From assembly GCA_951394045.1 (NCBI GenBank), contig OX595998.1:806001-870000 (forward strand): a DNA stretch of 64,000 bases. The letters run 5' to 3'. Position numbers and translations under genes: made by a program. Numbering within the stretch: the first letter of the stretch is position 1; the number at the start of each line of letters is the position of its first letter. The notes under the pieces are model-generated. The model was not told where the DNA came from and ran no database searches. It saw only the letters and a list, made by a program, of their open reading frames with translations. Shown here one piece after another: positions 51,046 to 60,898 of this stretch. Source of the DNA: Nitzschia sp. DOCU1. Its lineage: Eukaryota; Bacillariophyta; Bacillariophyceae; Bacillariales; Bacillariaceae.

Positions 51046-53415
51046 TTATTTGACTTTTCCCTTGTTATTCCCCAACAACTGACTGGGAATGCTAGCAAAG
51101 AGATCCGGCAACGATGGCTCCGCCAATTCTTCTTCGTCATCAGACGCTTCCTCGAGAGCATCCAAGGCGACACCCACACACAAATCGGCTCGGATATTAC
51201 CTGGAATTCCTTGCTTGGATTCACACACAATGTCTGGCTGAATACCACCTCCCACAAGCTCTCCTGTTCGTGGATCAAAACGTGCACCACCGACATTGGT
51301 CACATGAGACAAGGACGGTCTCAAGTACTCGGCGACCGTCAAACGCAACCCTCCACCATCCGGCATGGGAAAGGTGTGTTGGATCAAACCCTTGCCATAG
51401 GTTTTGGTGCCGACCAACGCTACGGTTCTGGCATTGTCATGAAGAGCTGCCGCAAAAACTTCGGCCGACGATGCCGTGCCTTCATTGATTAGCAAGACAA
51501 TCTTTTTCTGGGCTTGAAATTGTGCCTTGAGGACGGGATCCTTCTCGAGTAATGCCGCCAAATCCGCTCTACTGTAATAACCAATCCGACGAATCCCTCG
51601 TTTGGTCACTTGCTCGTGTAAACTCGCAAAGCTACTCGGAGGATCCCAAGCAATACCATTGTCGACAAACATGGCAGGGTTTTCCTTTTGAACTTGATCC
51701 ATGGTGGCATGTTTGGATTCAGAACTGAGCAAATATCCTGGATAACGTCGATCGACGATGTACTCTTCGGCATCATGAGGAGTAAAGCCACCCCGAGCAT
51801 TCATGGTATAGCACAGCACAGCATGCGGATCTCTCAAGAGAGTCGATGCCGTCAACATGGCTTCTTGAATTACTCCTCCGTAATTGTTTCTTAGATCGAG
51901 GATATAAGATTTGGCTCCAGCATCTTCCAACGACTGGACGGCTTGGACATAACCCGCCGTGGAAGCTTTGGAAAAGCGGGTCAATCGAATATAACCCACC
52001 TTGTAGTCATCAGGACTAACGTCTTCGGAATGAAAGTGATCAAAGATACTTCCAGATCGAGAGGTCAAGAGCTGGTAATGAACAATCGAGTCCCCTCCGA
52101 CAATGGTCGCGTCTGGAATGGTGGGGTTCTCCGAGGACGATGCAGATCGAACAAACAATGGTTCCGCCGTAGTACTAGCAATTGGAAGTTGTACTCGTGT
52201 CTGCCGATACCCCAACACAACTTCTCTTTCTGGAGGGATGATTGAACTTTCATTTTCCGTCAAGGCCGATACGGCATAAATCGGCTTGGCCACGGTCAAT
52301 TCGGCTTGTCCAAAGTAATTTTGTTGATTGTACTTTTGAGACAATTGTTTTTCCACTTGTGATTTGGTCCATCCCAAAAAGTTTTGGTCTCCAACAGCCA
52401 CTATCCGATCCCCCACTACTAACCCCGCTCGTTCGGCAGGAGAATCAGGAGCCACTGCGGTAATCACTGGAAGATTGGCTGCTCGGGTCATGGACAAAAT
52501 TCGTTTGTTGTGTTTGTTGAGAGGCGAATTGTTCAGGACCGACCATGCCATGGTCTTGGCAGCATCGAGAGGTTCTTGGGGTCCAAAAAAGGACGAAAAC
52601 GTCTGCCGATGCTCGCCGTGATTGTAGCTCTGACGAGGTGGTTCGACCATGGCACCGGTCCCCAAGAATCCATTGCTGTTGGAATGTAATTCGTCATATA
52701 ATTCTTCTCGTGTCAAATACTTGGAAAAGGGATCATTTAATGAGCCCACTAGCCATTTGAGTCCTTGGACGGCTCCCTCGCGAGTATCCAATCGAATATC
52801 GGTTGGAATCGCAGAGCTTCTTCCCCTCACTTCGTCGTTGTTCCCACCACTCGCCACTTGCTTTAGTAATTTCCATTGACTGTAAAAGTCCCGAGGGGCA
52901 AACAAGGCTCCACCCGTATTGTCATAAAATTGGGTATTAATCATACCCACGGCATAATCCAACAAGGCTTCATTGGCTGTTGTTCGTAATTCATTGTCAG
53001 GGGATCGCATAATGGTCCAGTAGCGCTGCCCCCCAGGAGTAATAGTAGCTGGAACAGGAGCAGGAACCGTAGTATCTGGCAAGGATGATGATGCCAGTGA
53101 AGACTCTTGTCCAGATAGCAATAGAGCGGTAGAAAGCAAGACGGAAGCACAACCTCTACGTAACTGTTGTAGAGCATTGCTTTTTCTGAAAAGACCTTTC
53201 GGTTCTTCGCGATGGACGTCGTCGTCATGCTGGTGGTTAGCAGGAGCGCCGACATATAAGCGAAACGATGTGGGTGATGATTGTCGTAGTATTATTCGGC
53301 GGGATGACGGTGACCAGGCTACCACCAGGGATAATGACAACAGACGAAGAATCAACCATACGCCAAAGGAACTCCCCATCCTTGGGGGTTGTTGTTTCAC
53401 CGCAACAACGGTCAT
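51046..53415 (-). CDS. Carboxyl-terminal processing protease CtpA-like (S41), thylakoid lumen
   Basis: The 789-residue protein contains a PDZ domain (VAPDSPAERAGLVVGDRIVA, about 315-335) and an S41 protease domain: YILDLRNNYGGVI, the catalytic region GTASSAEVF (Ser649/Ser650) and Lys675 in KTYGKGLIQ, then GGLRLTVAEY and GGIQPDI. Such enzymes mature the C-terminus of the photosystem II protein D1. The leader is tripartite: a signal peptide (GVWLILRLLSLSLVVA) followed by WSP, the aromatic +1 type of diatom plastid import, and later LRRGCASVLLSTALLL with an SLA site, a lumen-transfer signal. It is longer than typical CtpA (about 400-500). The in-frame Met at 53379 would also give a good signal peptide. 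Confidence 0.92.
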   Translation of the reverse strand: MTVVAVKQQPPRMGSSFGVWLILRLLSLSLVVAWSPSSRRIILRQSSPTSFRLYVGAPANHQHDDDVHREEPKGLFRKSNALQQLRRGCASVLLSTALLLSGQESSLASSSLPDTTVPAPVPATITPGGQRYWTIMRSPDNELRTTANEALLDYAVGMINTQFYDNTGGALFAPRDFYSQWKLLKQVASGGNNDEVRGRSSAIPTDIRLDTREGAVQGLKWLVGSLNDPFSKYLTREELYDELHSNSNGFLGTGAMVEPPRQSYNHGEHRQTFSSFFGPQEPLDAAKTMAWSVLNNSPLNKHNKRILSMTRAANLPVITAVAPDSPAERAGLVVGDRIVAVGDQNFLGWTKSQVEKQLSQKYNQQNYFGQAELTVAKPIYAVSALTENESSIIPPEREVVLGYRQTRVQLPIASTTAEPLFVRSASSSENPTIPDATIVGGDSIVHYQLLTSRSGSIFDHFHSEDVSPDDYKVGYIRLTRFSKASTAGYVQAVQSLEDAGAKSYILDLRNNYGGVIQEAMLTASTLLRDPHAVLCYTMNARGGFTPHDAEEYIVDRRYPGYLLSSESKHATMDQVQKENPAMFVDNGIAWDPPSSFASLHEQVTKRGIRRIGYYSRADLAALLEKDPVLKAQFQAQKKIVLLINEGTASSAEVFAAALHDNARTVALVGTKTYGKGLIQHTFPMPDGGGLRLTVAEYLRPSLSHVTNVGGARFDPRTGELVGGGIQPDIVCESKQGIPGNIRADLCVGVALDALEEASDDEEELAEPSLPDLFASIPSQLLGNNKGKVK

Positions 53416-53566
53416 GGTCAGCAGCTCATACTACTACTATAATTTCTTTGGGGTTGCTATCGATAAGAATAATAAGCAAGTAGAAGGATCCAAATGCAGA
53501 GGAGCCATGTTTGAATGTTCCATTTGGACAGAAGTCGACGACATCTTCTTGACGGCAGAATCAGAA

Positions 53567-53589
53567 TGTTCGTTTCCTGGAAACGAACA
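53567..53589. repeat. Perfect 23-bp inverted repeat
   Basis: The 11-base arms TGTTCGTTTCC and GGAAACGAACA flank a single central T. In DNA it is a strong palindrome in otherwise non-coding sequence. It could be a protein-binding site or a remnant of a mobile element end; neither is supported further. Confidence 0.75.
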
Positions 53590-53832
53590 AATGAGGCCAC
53601 GTGCGCCCGCAGGATGGTTTGGCCATCTGCACGGCGTGGCGGCTGCCGGCCGGCGGCGAAGCCAGAATCCGACCAAACGGATTCTAATCATGTGGTAGTC
53701 TATCACGGGGCAGTCTTGGGGACTACTACTATGGGGTACCTACTCGGTAGCATGTTGCAAGAAGGTGTTGATGTTGATGATGCTAGTAGCTACTAACACT
53801 AACCAAAAACCTACACATCTTGATGACAACCA

Positions 53833-53985
53833 CCGACGCGGATCCGGCCGCCGCCGCATGCTGCAACAGCATCATTGCTGCTGAAAGAAGGGCCGATGAT
53901 TCCTTTCTGCTGGTACCACGCAAGCAGCATGATCTCGTTCTTATCGTGCCACCGAACTTTAAGTTCGGGCGCAAAAACAACAAGA
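53833..53985 (+). repeat. Diverged direct repeat, copy 1
   Basis: Landmarks GCGGATCC, AAGGGCCGAT, CTG(A)TGGT-like sequence and CCACCGAACTTTAAG followed by GGCGCAAAAACAACAA. The same order recurs about 245-270 bp downstream. Confidence 0.55.
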
Positions 53986-54102
53986 GTTACTACTGTCGTA
54001 CATCAGCGTAGCACTATCCATTTTGGCAGCCTGCTTGTTCTAATTGGATAGCGCGCAATTGTCGCTGTTTTCATCATAGTAGCAAGCAAGCAATGACAGA
54101 AG

Positions 54103-54230
54103 GATGCGGATCCGCATCCATCATCATTCTTGCTGGAAGGGCCGATCCCTCTCTGATGGTGATGCTGCGCACGCACCAGCATCATCATCGCACCACCGAA
54201 CTTTAAGATCGGCCGCAAACACAACAAAGC
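54103..54230 (+). repeat. Diverged direct repeat, copy 2
   Basis: Landmarks GCGGATCC, AAGGGCCGAT, CTGATGGT and CCACCGAACTTTAAG followed by GGCCGCAAACACAACAA. Matching order with copy 1 indicates an old tandem duplication. Confidence 0.55.
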
Positions 54231-55529
54231 AACGAGAACAAGAAGAGGTTACGATCGAACAGGAGAATAGCCACCATGCTGATACTTATCCTTTTAAATC
54301 CTATTTTGCACATTACGTAAAATTGCGTAAAATAAGGCCGGTCGTCCAATACATGCGCTAAAAGCAGGCGTAATCCCATTCTGGTAAATGCTACCCCAAC
54401 ACTACCGGTAGCGTCAGCAACTCAATTCGCCGACAAAAACGCTCTCGATCCAGTCCTACTGTACTGTCGTGGCCTCCAGTTTTCTGTTAAAGAGTTTTTT
54501 CATCTATGCCAAACGGATGCCGCCACGCATCACCATCAATTAGAAGTTCAACGGTCGACGATCAGGAGCACTTGGACAGTGATAACTGGATGTGTGGAAG
54601 TCGTGTATTGGCTACTGCATGACAAATACAGTCTTCGGACACACGTCAGAGTGCGAACAACAAACGTGGCGCTGTCTGAAATTTCTGGTTAATAACCAGG
54701 TTCTGATTTTTCAGGTGTTCTGAATGGTTCGAATTCTTTGGTTCGGAAGCCCTTTTCCCCACCGACAAATAGTGTCGACCCCCTTCTGTTTTTATTATGG
54801 AAGCAGTTACTATTGACCATCTTGTTTGTTTAGAGAGGTGAACGAAAGTTCGACAGGGGAGATAAGTTCGGCTAAGAACAACACTCTTTTACTCTCACAG
54901 GTATTATGGCGTTTCATACCACGATTCGTACTGTACTCTGAGATCGGAAACCGTCTTAGGTGTGGATTAAATGTTAGGCGACGTATGACAGAGACGAAAT
55001 GACTGACAAAAGGTTCTTAAGAAAAATGCCTTTTGTCCGATTATTTAAGCCGCTTCTAAATGGTTGGGCGCTTTCCATAAAATGTACCTGGTAGTTAGCA
55101 GCAGTGAACTGCTTGAAGGACAAGTGTTAAGTGGGGTTCGCGACCCAGCTCAGCAGGACCCGCCACCACGAATGCCAAGTCGGATGCCGGAAAAACTCGT
55201 TAATTATGAATGAATTGCGGTAGCTGGAATGAATAACTTGGCAGATAACGTTGGCATTCATTAAACACCATGATTGTTGTCTGAAAAGACGAACCTTTGT
55301 TCGGGCATATGATGACAAGTACACAATCAACAGTGTGGGTACAGTTGAGTACTTTGAAGGCCTCTCATCCGATTCATCTTCTCTTTGAAAAAGTGCTTCT
55401 TCAACCCGGCGGTTTAATTTCTCATCGACCACCCCACAAAGTAAGAAATCAAAACAAAATGGACCTAAGCTTCACTCATTCTAGCATCTGAATATTCTCG
55501 TAGGAGGACGAGTTTGCGTTGCGACAAGC

Positions 55530-58064
55530 ATGGTCTCAACTTCTCGTCGTGATGGGGAGGACGAGAAGGCCGAGAGGTGGGAGAATGATCATCATCGTCG
55601 TACTACGAACCGCGAGAGAAAGGAACGCGATCAAGAAGAAGAGGTTGAACAAGAGCATGCATATTCTAGATCAGCAGTTGTGGAGACGAGACCTCCGCTG
55701 TCCTTTTACCAGCAGACAAGAAATGCTGCCACTAGTACGAGTACTATTCCAGGCTCCTCGACGCAGAGTATAGCTAACTTCCTCCTCTCGCAGCAGCAGC
55801 CGAGAACCACCCACCAGCAGCAAGAGAGAGGAGAGGATGGGAACCATGCTGCTCGACTACCACCACCATCGGGACCCTTCACAACCACTAGCACATTGTT
55901 TCAGTACCTACTACAACAGCAGCAACAGCATCCTGCCGTTCTCGGTGCTTCCTCCACACCGCCGGGGGGAGGGGGGATGCTGAATGAGGAGCACATGCGC
56001 CTCCTTGTATCGTTGCTTCTTGGAGCAAAGGGCCTCTTACCTTCTTCCTCGTCGGCGGTTGCAACTCTCCCACATGCACCACAGTCGAAGGTTGCTGGTG
56101 GGCAACGAGACGAAAGAATAAGTAATGCCGGTTCGATGATCGTCGGGGCACCACCAGCACAGCACCACCACCACCACCACCAGTCCCCCCAAACAAGAAG
56201 GATATCATCTAGTAGGACCAGCGATGAACCTGAAGAACAAAACCAGTTGTTAAGATCCAGTGGAAACAGCACAAGAGAGTACGCAGAGTTTCTTGCCGCA
56301 ATCACGACCGCTATCTCTTCGAGTGCTACTGCCGCTGGTGGTGGTGTTACTACTACAGCAAACAGTAGCAGTCGTCCTAACAACACTTCTATTCAGCAGC
56401 ACTCCTGGCACCAGCAGCAACTCAGCAATAACTCTGCTAGTACCGTCCCCTTTGCCGGTGAAAGTGCTGGCAACGCCGGTGATGTCCTCACTCCTGGTGA
56501 CAACAATCTTGGTGCTTCCGACCTTCTCACGCTTCTCGAAACTGAGACGCGACTGCTGACTCCTCTTCTTCCTACTAATAGTACCGCCGGCCAGCAGCCG
56601 CAGTACTACTACCACAACAGCAGCACCACGGCCTTAACTGCGCCACAGGAGCAGGCCACAGCATCTTTGCTCCACGATAGGGAAGAGGAACCTCAACAAG
56701 AAGATGCGTTGGCAAGAAATAGACCTGGAATGCAGTGGCCGTCAGCGCAGAGCAGTGCTGCAGAGCAGGTACAAGACGCGTCGTTTGTTCTTCCATCATC
56801 ATCAAGTTGGCGGCCGGGGTTACAGCCGCCGGTCCTGAATGGTGTAAATCAAGCTTCTTCTTCTTTTCCACTTACTGCACCCTCTTGGTGGTTTTCTGCT
56901 CTTCAAGAAAGACAACAAGTCGCAGACTATCTGGCTTCGCCGATACTTCATGGTTACAATGCATTGCAAGACCAAAGCCGACTTCTGGAAGCGGCGTTAA
57001 GATCCTCAACCGGTGCTGCTGGTGCCCTTTGGTCGAGGGCCAACAACAACAACAACAACGGCAGCCCGTCATCATCAGCAGTACAACATCAGCACCTCCT
57101 CCGCAGCAGTTTTCGCGACCACCAACCTATTGTAGGGGCGAGCCGCTCTTGGGGCAACCAGCAGTCTGCCCATCCTGGTAACGCAGGGTTCTCCTCGGAG
57201 GAGCAAATTCTGACTCGAAATACTCCAGTTATTCCCCGAGATGGTGCCGCACCACAAGCGGGGAAAGTAGCCGCCGTTGAGGAGCCAACCAAGCTTGGGA
57301 GCGATGGATATCCAATCGACTTGCCTGCAAGGCTCGCGCTTTCAGAAGACCACCTGAAACTCTCACCCCATCAAGTCTTCCTTCGCCAACAAATCGAAAT
57401 CTTTCGGGCCTCGAGAAGTGACGCTCTCGTTCACAAGCGAGGTAGAAACAAGCCCATTGGTATAAACCAAGTCGGTATTCGTTGTCGTCACTGTGTACAT
57501 ATTCCCGTCAGTCGGCGACAACGTGGTTCCACCTATTTCCCATCAACCCTTGCTGGACTTTATCAAGCGGCTCAGAACATGAGCACGATGCACTTGCAAT
57601 GTGGGCTTTGCTCGGAAATGCCAGAATCTATCCGGCAGCAGTTCTCGTTGTTGATCGCCACGAAGAACGCGAGTTCCGGTGGTTCCGGAAGACCATACTG
57701 GGAAAAGGCCGCTGCAAAACTTGGCTTGGTAGATAGCCCAGCTGGGATCCGCTTCATTCGAGATCCGCCGCCCCAGGAACAGGATGGGGCTGATGAAAAA
57801 ACTACGAAACCCGAATGTAAGGAGGATATTGGGGCTGCAGGAGGTACTACTAGTACTACTAATCCTCGTGGTGGTGCGAAGCGCAAGAATGAAAAGGAGA
57901 GCGACGAGGAGGACCCAACCACCACCAAAAAGAAGAAGAAAGACGTGGAGGCGGAAGATGTCGCAACTGCGGGTGAACGCGCATCGTCATCGTCATCCAT
58001 GGTCGGATCATCTTCGTCAAATGTAACGTCGTCCTCTTCATCCTCATCACCAACAACAACTTGA
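55530..58064 (+). CDS. Q/S-rich nuclear-type protein with a diatom Cys/His domain
   Basis: The 844-residue single-exon protein is mostly low complexity: Gln, His, Asn and Ser runs with a basic, charged start. One ordered domain lies at about residues 590-745: PIDLPARLALSEDHLKLSPH, QIEIFRASRSDA, RGRNKPIGINQVGIRCRHC, STYFPSTLAGLYQAAQNM, HLQCGLCSEMP, GRPYWEKAAAKLGL and GIRFI. The RCRHC plus HLQCGLC cysteines could form one zinc site. I know this domain only as a recurrent, unnamed one in diatom predicted proteins. A Lys-rich KKKKKD segment near the C-terminus may be a nuclear localisation signal. The poly-residue tracts suggest a regulatory protein, but no function is established. The start is the first ATG. 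Confidence 0.8.
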   Translation: MVSTSRRDGEDEKAERWENDHHRRTTNRERKERDQEEEVEQEHAYSRSAVVETRPPLSFYQQTRNAATSTSTIPGSSTQSIANFLLSQQQPRTTHQQQERGEDGNHAARLPPPSGPFTTTSTLFQYLLQQQQQHPAVLGASSTPPGGGGMLNEEHMRLLVSLLLGAKGLLPSSSSAVATLPHAPQSKVAGGQRDERISNAGSMIVGAPPAQHHHHHHQSPQTRRISSSRTSDEPEEQNQLLRSSGNSTREYAEFLAAITTAISSSATAAGGGVTTTANSSSRPNNTSIQQHSWHQQQLSNNSASTVPFAGESAGNAGDVLTPGDNNLGASDLLTLLETETRLLTPLLPTNSTAGQQPQYYYHNSSTTALTAPQEQATASLLHDREEEPQQEDALARNRPGMQWPSAQSSAAEQVQDASFVLPSSSSWRPGLQPPVLNGVNQASSSFPLTAPSWWFSALQERQQVADYLASPILHGYNALQDQSRLLEAALRSSTGAAGALWSRANNNNNNGSPSSSAVQHQHLLRSSFRDHQPIVGASRSWGNQQSAHPGNAGFSSEEQILTRNTPVIPRDGAAPQAGKVAAVEEPTKLGSDGYPIDLPARLALSEDHLKLSPHQVFLRQQIEIFRASRSDALVHKRGRNKPIGINQVGIRCRHCVHIPVSRRQRGSTYFPSTLAGLYQAAQNMSTMHLQCGLCSEMPESIRQQFSLLIATKNASSGGSGRPYWEKAAAKLGLVDSPAGIRFIRDPPPQEQDGADEKTTKPECKEDIGAAGGTTSTTNPRGGAKRKNEKESDEEDPTTTKKKKKDVEAEDVATAGERASSSSSMVGSSSSNVTSSSSSSSPTTT

Positions 58065-58877
58065 ATATAATTCCGTCGCCGTCGCCGCGCGACAGGCCTT
58101 GAGCAGTCCATCATATAGTATATTTTTCCTCTCTTCGCTATCACAAGCAGTTCTTCTACTAGTAGTACAGTACTACAAGAAGCTCGTTATCTATCACTAC
58201 TACACGGCATAGTAGTACATTACTGCGACAGATCATGATAGTGTGGAGTAATCCTGAAGAATATTAGTACTAGAGCTGTTAAGAGTGTGTTTTCGCGGAG
58301 TCGTAGAAGCTTGTATCATAGTGGTAGGCCGGAGTAGGCTGCTGAAAAGACCACAACCAGCAGCTTATTGCTACTTGTTCGTGGTCTTCCAGTTGACGAC
58401 CAACTCGAGTTTTTGAGTCGACGCCAACATTTTGTTGTTTGTAGTGTACCTGCGACGACGACACGCCGTAGCCACAGTAAACTCTACTTGCACTACTACT
58501 GCTGTCAAAGTTAACCTCTTGACTTGTTTGCCATGGAGTTGTTGACCCCGCTGTCATTGTTGTAGTTCCCCAAATAGCATCATCGCGCCTTGTGGGGTAC
58601 GATGGTGGTTCCCGGGTTATGAGCGCGCGCTGACAACATGGAGTCCATCAAAGTGTCATGACGCATACATACCAATCTACATACCTATAAACGGACGCAT
58701 GAAGTACCGTACGCCATCCAGCCGATCGCATCATCATCCCGCAACCAATCGAAGTCATCAAAAAGAACAAGAGACCATAACGATCTTCTCTCATCTTGGG
58801 TCTGTTGTGGTTTACGTTCATTCCAGCAATATTGTACGCCTCGACACAACAACGAGGCATCTCCTCCCTTCTCTACT
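58065..58877. other. Intergenic with one weak small ORF
   Basis: About 0.8 kb. Apart from the minus-strand frame at 58279-58557 (separate entry) it contains TAGTAGTACAGTACTAC-type simple sequence and the leader of the helicase gene. Confidence 0.45.
58279..58557 (-). CDS. Small hypothetical protein, weak evidence
   Basis: A 92-codon ATG frame on the minus strand reads as a soluble, Ser/Gln/Tyr-rich protein (TPWQTSQEVNFDSSSSASR, RVYCGYGVSSSQVHYKQQN). It has no paralogue or recognisable domain here. It is listed because its composition is more protein-like than the neighbouring shadow frames; it may still be chance. Confidence 0.25.
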   Translation of the reverse strand: MTAGSTTPWQTSQEVNFDSSSSASRVYCGYGVSSSQVHYKQQNVGVDSKTRVGRQLEDHEQVAISCWLWSFQQPTPAYHYDTSFYDSAKTHS

Positions 58878-60842
58878 ATGAAGCAAACCATGTCTCTTTT
58901 TCATTTCCGCGGTGCGGCGCTTGTTCTGCTCGCGGCACTGCCGTCGGCAGAGCCCTTTCCATCGTCGTTTCTCGTTTCGGCATCACGCTCGGCGTTGGCA
59001 ATGTCGTCGTCGTCAGTCGACAAGGCACTGCAACGAACGGCGTCGCAACTAGAACGATTAAAGCAGACAATTCCTTCTCCAGAAGAAGATGAAGAAGATC
59101 TGACAGATCCTGTCACGTTGTATCAATCGTTGATTCGACAGTCCGCCAACACGTTAAAAGAAGAATTAAAAGCCCGCAAATTATCGACCAAAGGTCGAAA
59201 GCCAGATTTGGCGCAACGCTTGGTAGACTTTGAGTTCAAGCTTCATAGGGATGTGGAGGATGTCGAAAACACACCAATTGCTTGGGAACCCGGCTCGGAG
59301 AGCGACGAATCTACTATTGGTAGCCGAACGAACGTCCGCACCTTTGCTGGCATCAATTTGTCATCGGCGGCGGCCAAGGCACTGGGAAAGGCAAACTTTC
59401 AAACACCGACCCCGATTCAACAGGCCGTGATTCCTCTTTCTGTCCAGGGAGAGTCTCTCATTATGCACGCTGAAACAGGCAGCGGAAAATCGTTGGCGTA
59501 TCTCTTGCCCATTACCGAGCAATTGTGGCTGGAGCACAATGCAGGAATCGTGGCCGATGGGCAATATCAAGACGAAGGTGTGGGAGGATATGCGTTTATT
59601 TTGACGCCAACGCGAGAGCTGGCTGCTCAAGTGGCGGGTGTCGCAACGGTTCTAGCACCTCCTGGGACAGTCCGACTAGTGTCTCGACCGACCAATCTCA
59701 TGTCGGATGGCCTCAAGGATCGTGGGGAAGAGCAGTTTGGTGGACGGCTCGATAAGGGAGATGGAAGAACCAAGGCGCGTTTGTTTGTTGGTTCAGCCAA
59801 AGCTATCATGTATAGTTTGTATGGAGACGGTAAAATGCCAGCGTCGCCAACGACCAAACCAGAAGCCATGAAAATGTTGCAAAATGTCAAGTGGGTGGTT
59901 CTAGACGAAGTAGATCGACTCCTCAATGTCAAAAAGACACGTGACCCGCCAGGTAAAGCTGGAAATCCTCGACACGAAAAACCAGCCGCCATTGTGACTT
60001 CGGCAGTCGCTCGAATGACATTGGGCAGAGCACAAATTCTGGCGGCGAGTGCTACGGTGGGCCGGAGTCTGAAACGAGAATTGTCGCGAGTGCTGGGTTT
60101 AACACCACAAGAAGCTCCCAAAGTGGTTCGGGCCAATGACAACCTCAAGGACGACGAAGACATTGCGGAAGAATTACGAGCCGTTCCAGGAGTCCACGTG
60201 GGTCGGGCGGTGACAATTCCGGATACCGTCCAACATTACGTCACGTCTGTGGATACGTCCTCGACCGGCAAACTCTTGACGAATGCTGTCTATGTTTTAA
60301 GGGGTCTCCGCAAGACCAATGCCAAACGTATCTTGATGGTATTGACCAGAGGATGTGGCATTAATACTCAGAATGCTATTGGGGCACTCAAGCACTTTCA
60401 ATGCCAGCCGGAACCCATGTCGCTATTGGATGTTTTGGAAGCAGACGGTACTGACCGTATGATTCAAGTTCATCGTGAAGTTTCGGGTGCTACTGGAGTG
60501 GGAGAATCTTACTTTGCAAGGGCTGGTGCTGCTGAGGAGGATGCAGAGGCCATTACAAGCAATGATGGTGAGCGTGAACAGGACGAGGGTTATCTCTTGG
60601 TGACGGGTGAAGATACAGTCCGTGGTTTGCATTTGGCGGGTCTTGATGTGGTGTTAGTGGTGGGACGAGCTCATGGACCTGACGAGTACACACACATTGC
60701 CGGAAGAACAGGAAGAGCTGGACGAAAAGGCAAGGTAATCAATGTGCTGAGTCATCAACATGCCGCAGCGGTCACTGGGTGGGAGAAAATGCTTGGCGTG
60801 GAGTTTGAAACCATCGATCTAGAAGATGTAGAAAAATTGTAA
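58878..60842 (+). CDS. Plastid-targeted SAP plus DEAD-box RNA helicase
   Basis: The 654-residue protein has a signal peptide (FHFRGAALVLLAALPSA) and a Ser/Ala-rich transit-like stretch, then a SAP motif (TLKEELKARKLSTKGRKPDL, about 88-112), a nucleic-acid-binding helix pair. The helicase core follows: Q motif (FQTPTPIQQAVIP), Walker A AETGSGKS (about 198-205), LTPTREL, a DEVD variant of the DEAD box (about 344), SAT, and HIAGRTGRAGRKGKV (about 606-620). It should unwind RNA in the plastid or its periplastid space. The linker between domains is long and the second RecA domain has acidic insertions. SAP joined to a DEAD-box core is unusual but I cannot say unique. The ATG is followed at residue 5 by a second possible start. 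Confidence 0.9.
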   Translation: MKQTMSLFHFRGAALVLLAALPSAEPFPSSFLVSASRSALAMSSSSVDKALQRTASQLERLKQTIPSPEEDEEDLTDPVTLYQSLIRQSANTLKEELKARKLSTKGRKPDLAQRLVDFEFKLHRDVEDVENTPIAWEPGSESDESTIGSRTNVRTFAGINLSSAAAKALGKANFQTPTPIQQAVIPLSVQGESLIMHAETGSGKSLAYLLPITEQLWLEHNAGIVADGQYQDEGVGGYAFILTPTRELAAQVAGVATVLAPPGTVRLVSRPTNLMSDGLKDRGEEQFGGRLDKGDGRTKARLFVGSAKAIMYSLYGDGKMPASPTTKPEAMKMLQNVKWVVLDEVDRLLNVKKTRDPPGKAGNPRHEKPAAIVTSAVARMTLGRAQILAASATVGRSLKRELSRVLGLTPQEAPKVVRANDNLKDDEDIAEELRAVPGVHVGRAVTIPDTVQHYVTSVDTSSTGKLLTNAVYVLRGLRKTNAKRILMVLTRGCGINTQNAIGALKHFQCQPEPMSLLDVLEADGTDRMIQVHREVSGATGVGESYFARAGAAEEDAEAITSNDGEREQDEGYLLVTGEDTVRGLHLAGLDVVLVVGRAHGPDEYTHIAGRTGRAGRKGKVINVLSHQHAAAVTGWEKMLGVEFETIDLEDVEKL

Positions 60843-60898
60843 TTCTAGTTTTGGAGTATTATAATGCACACCAGGGCGTGTTCCATCCGTCGATCCTA

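Larger units (their letters stand above)
53416..55529. other. Gene-poor region with degenerate repeats
   Basis: About 2.1 kb without a convincing gene. Short frames on both strands lack recognisable protein features. It includes a 23-bp palindrome (53567-53589) and a diverged direct repeat (next entries). The stretch 54360-55130 shows nothing distinctive. Confidence 0.5.

Noticed and set aside
54700..54760. GGTTCGAATTC resembling a tRNA T-loop/B-box
   Set aside because: The flanking bases do not form a T stem, acceptor stem or D arm in a cloverleaf.
55127..55432. 101-codon minus-strand frame
   Set aside because: No family features; surrounded by non-coding sequence with stops in all frames.
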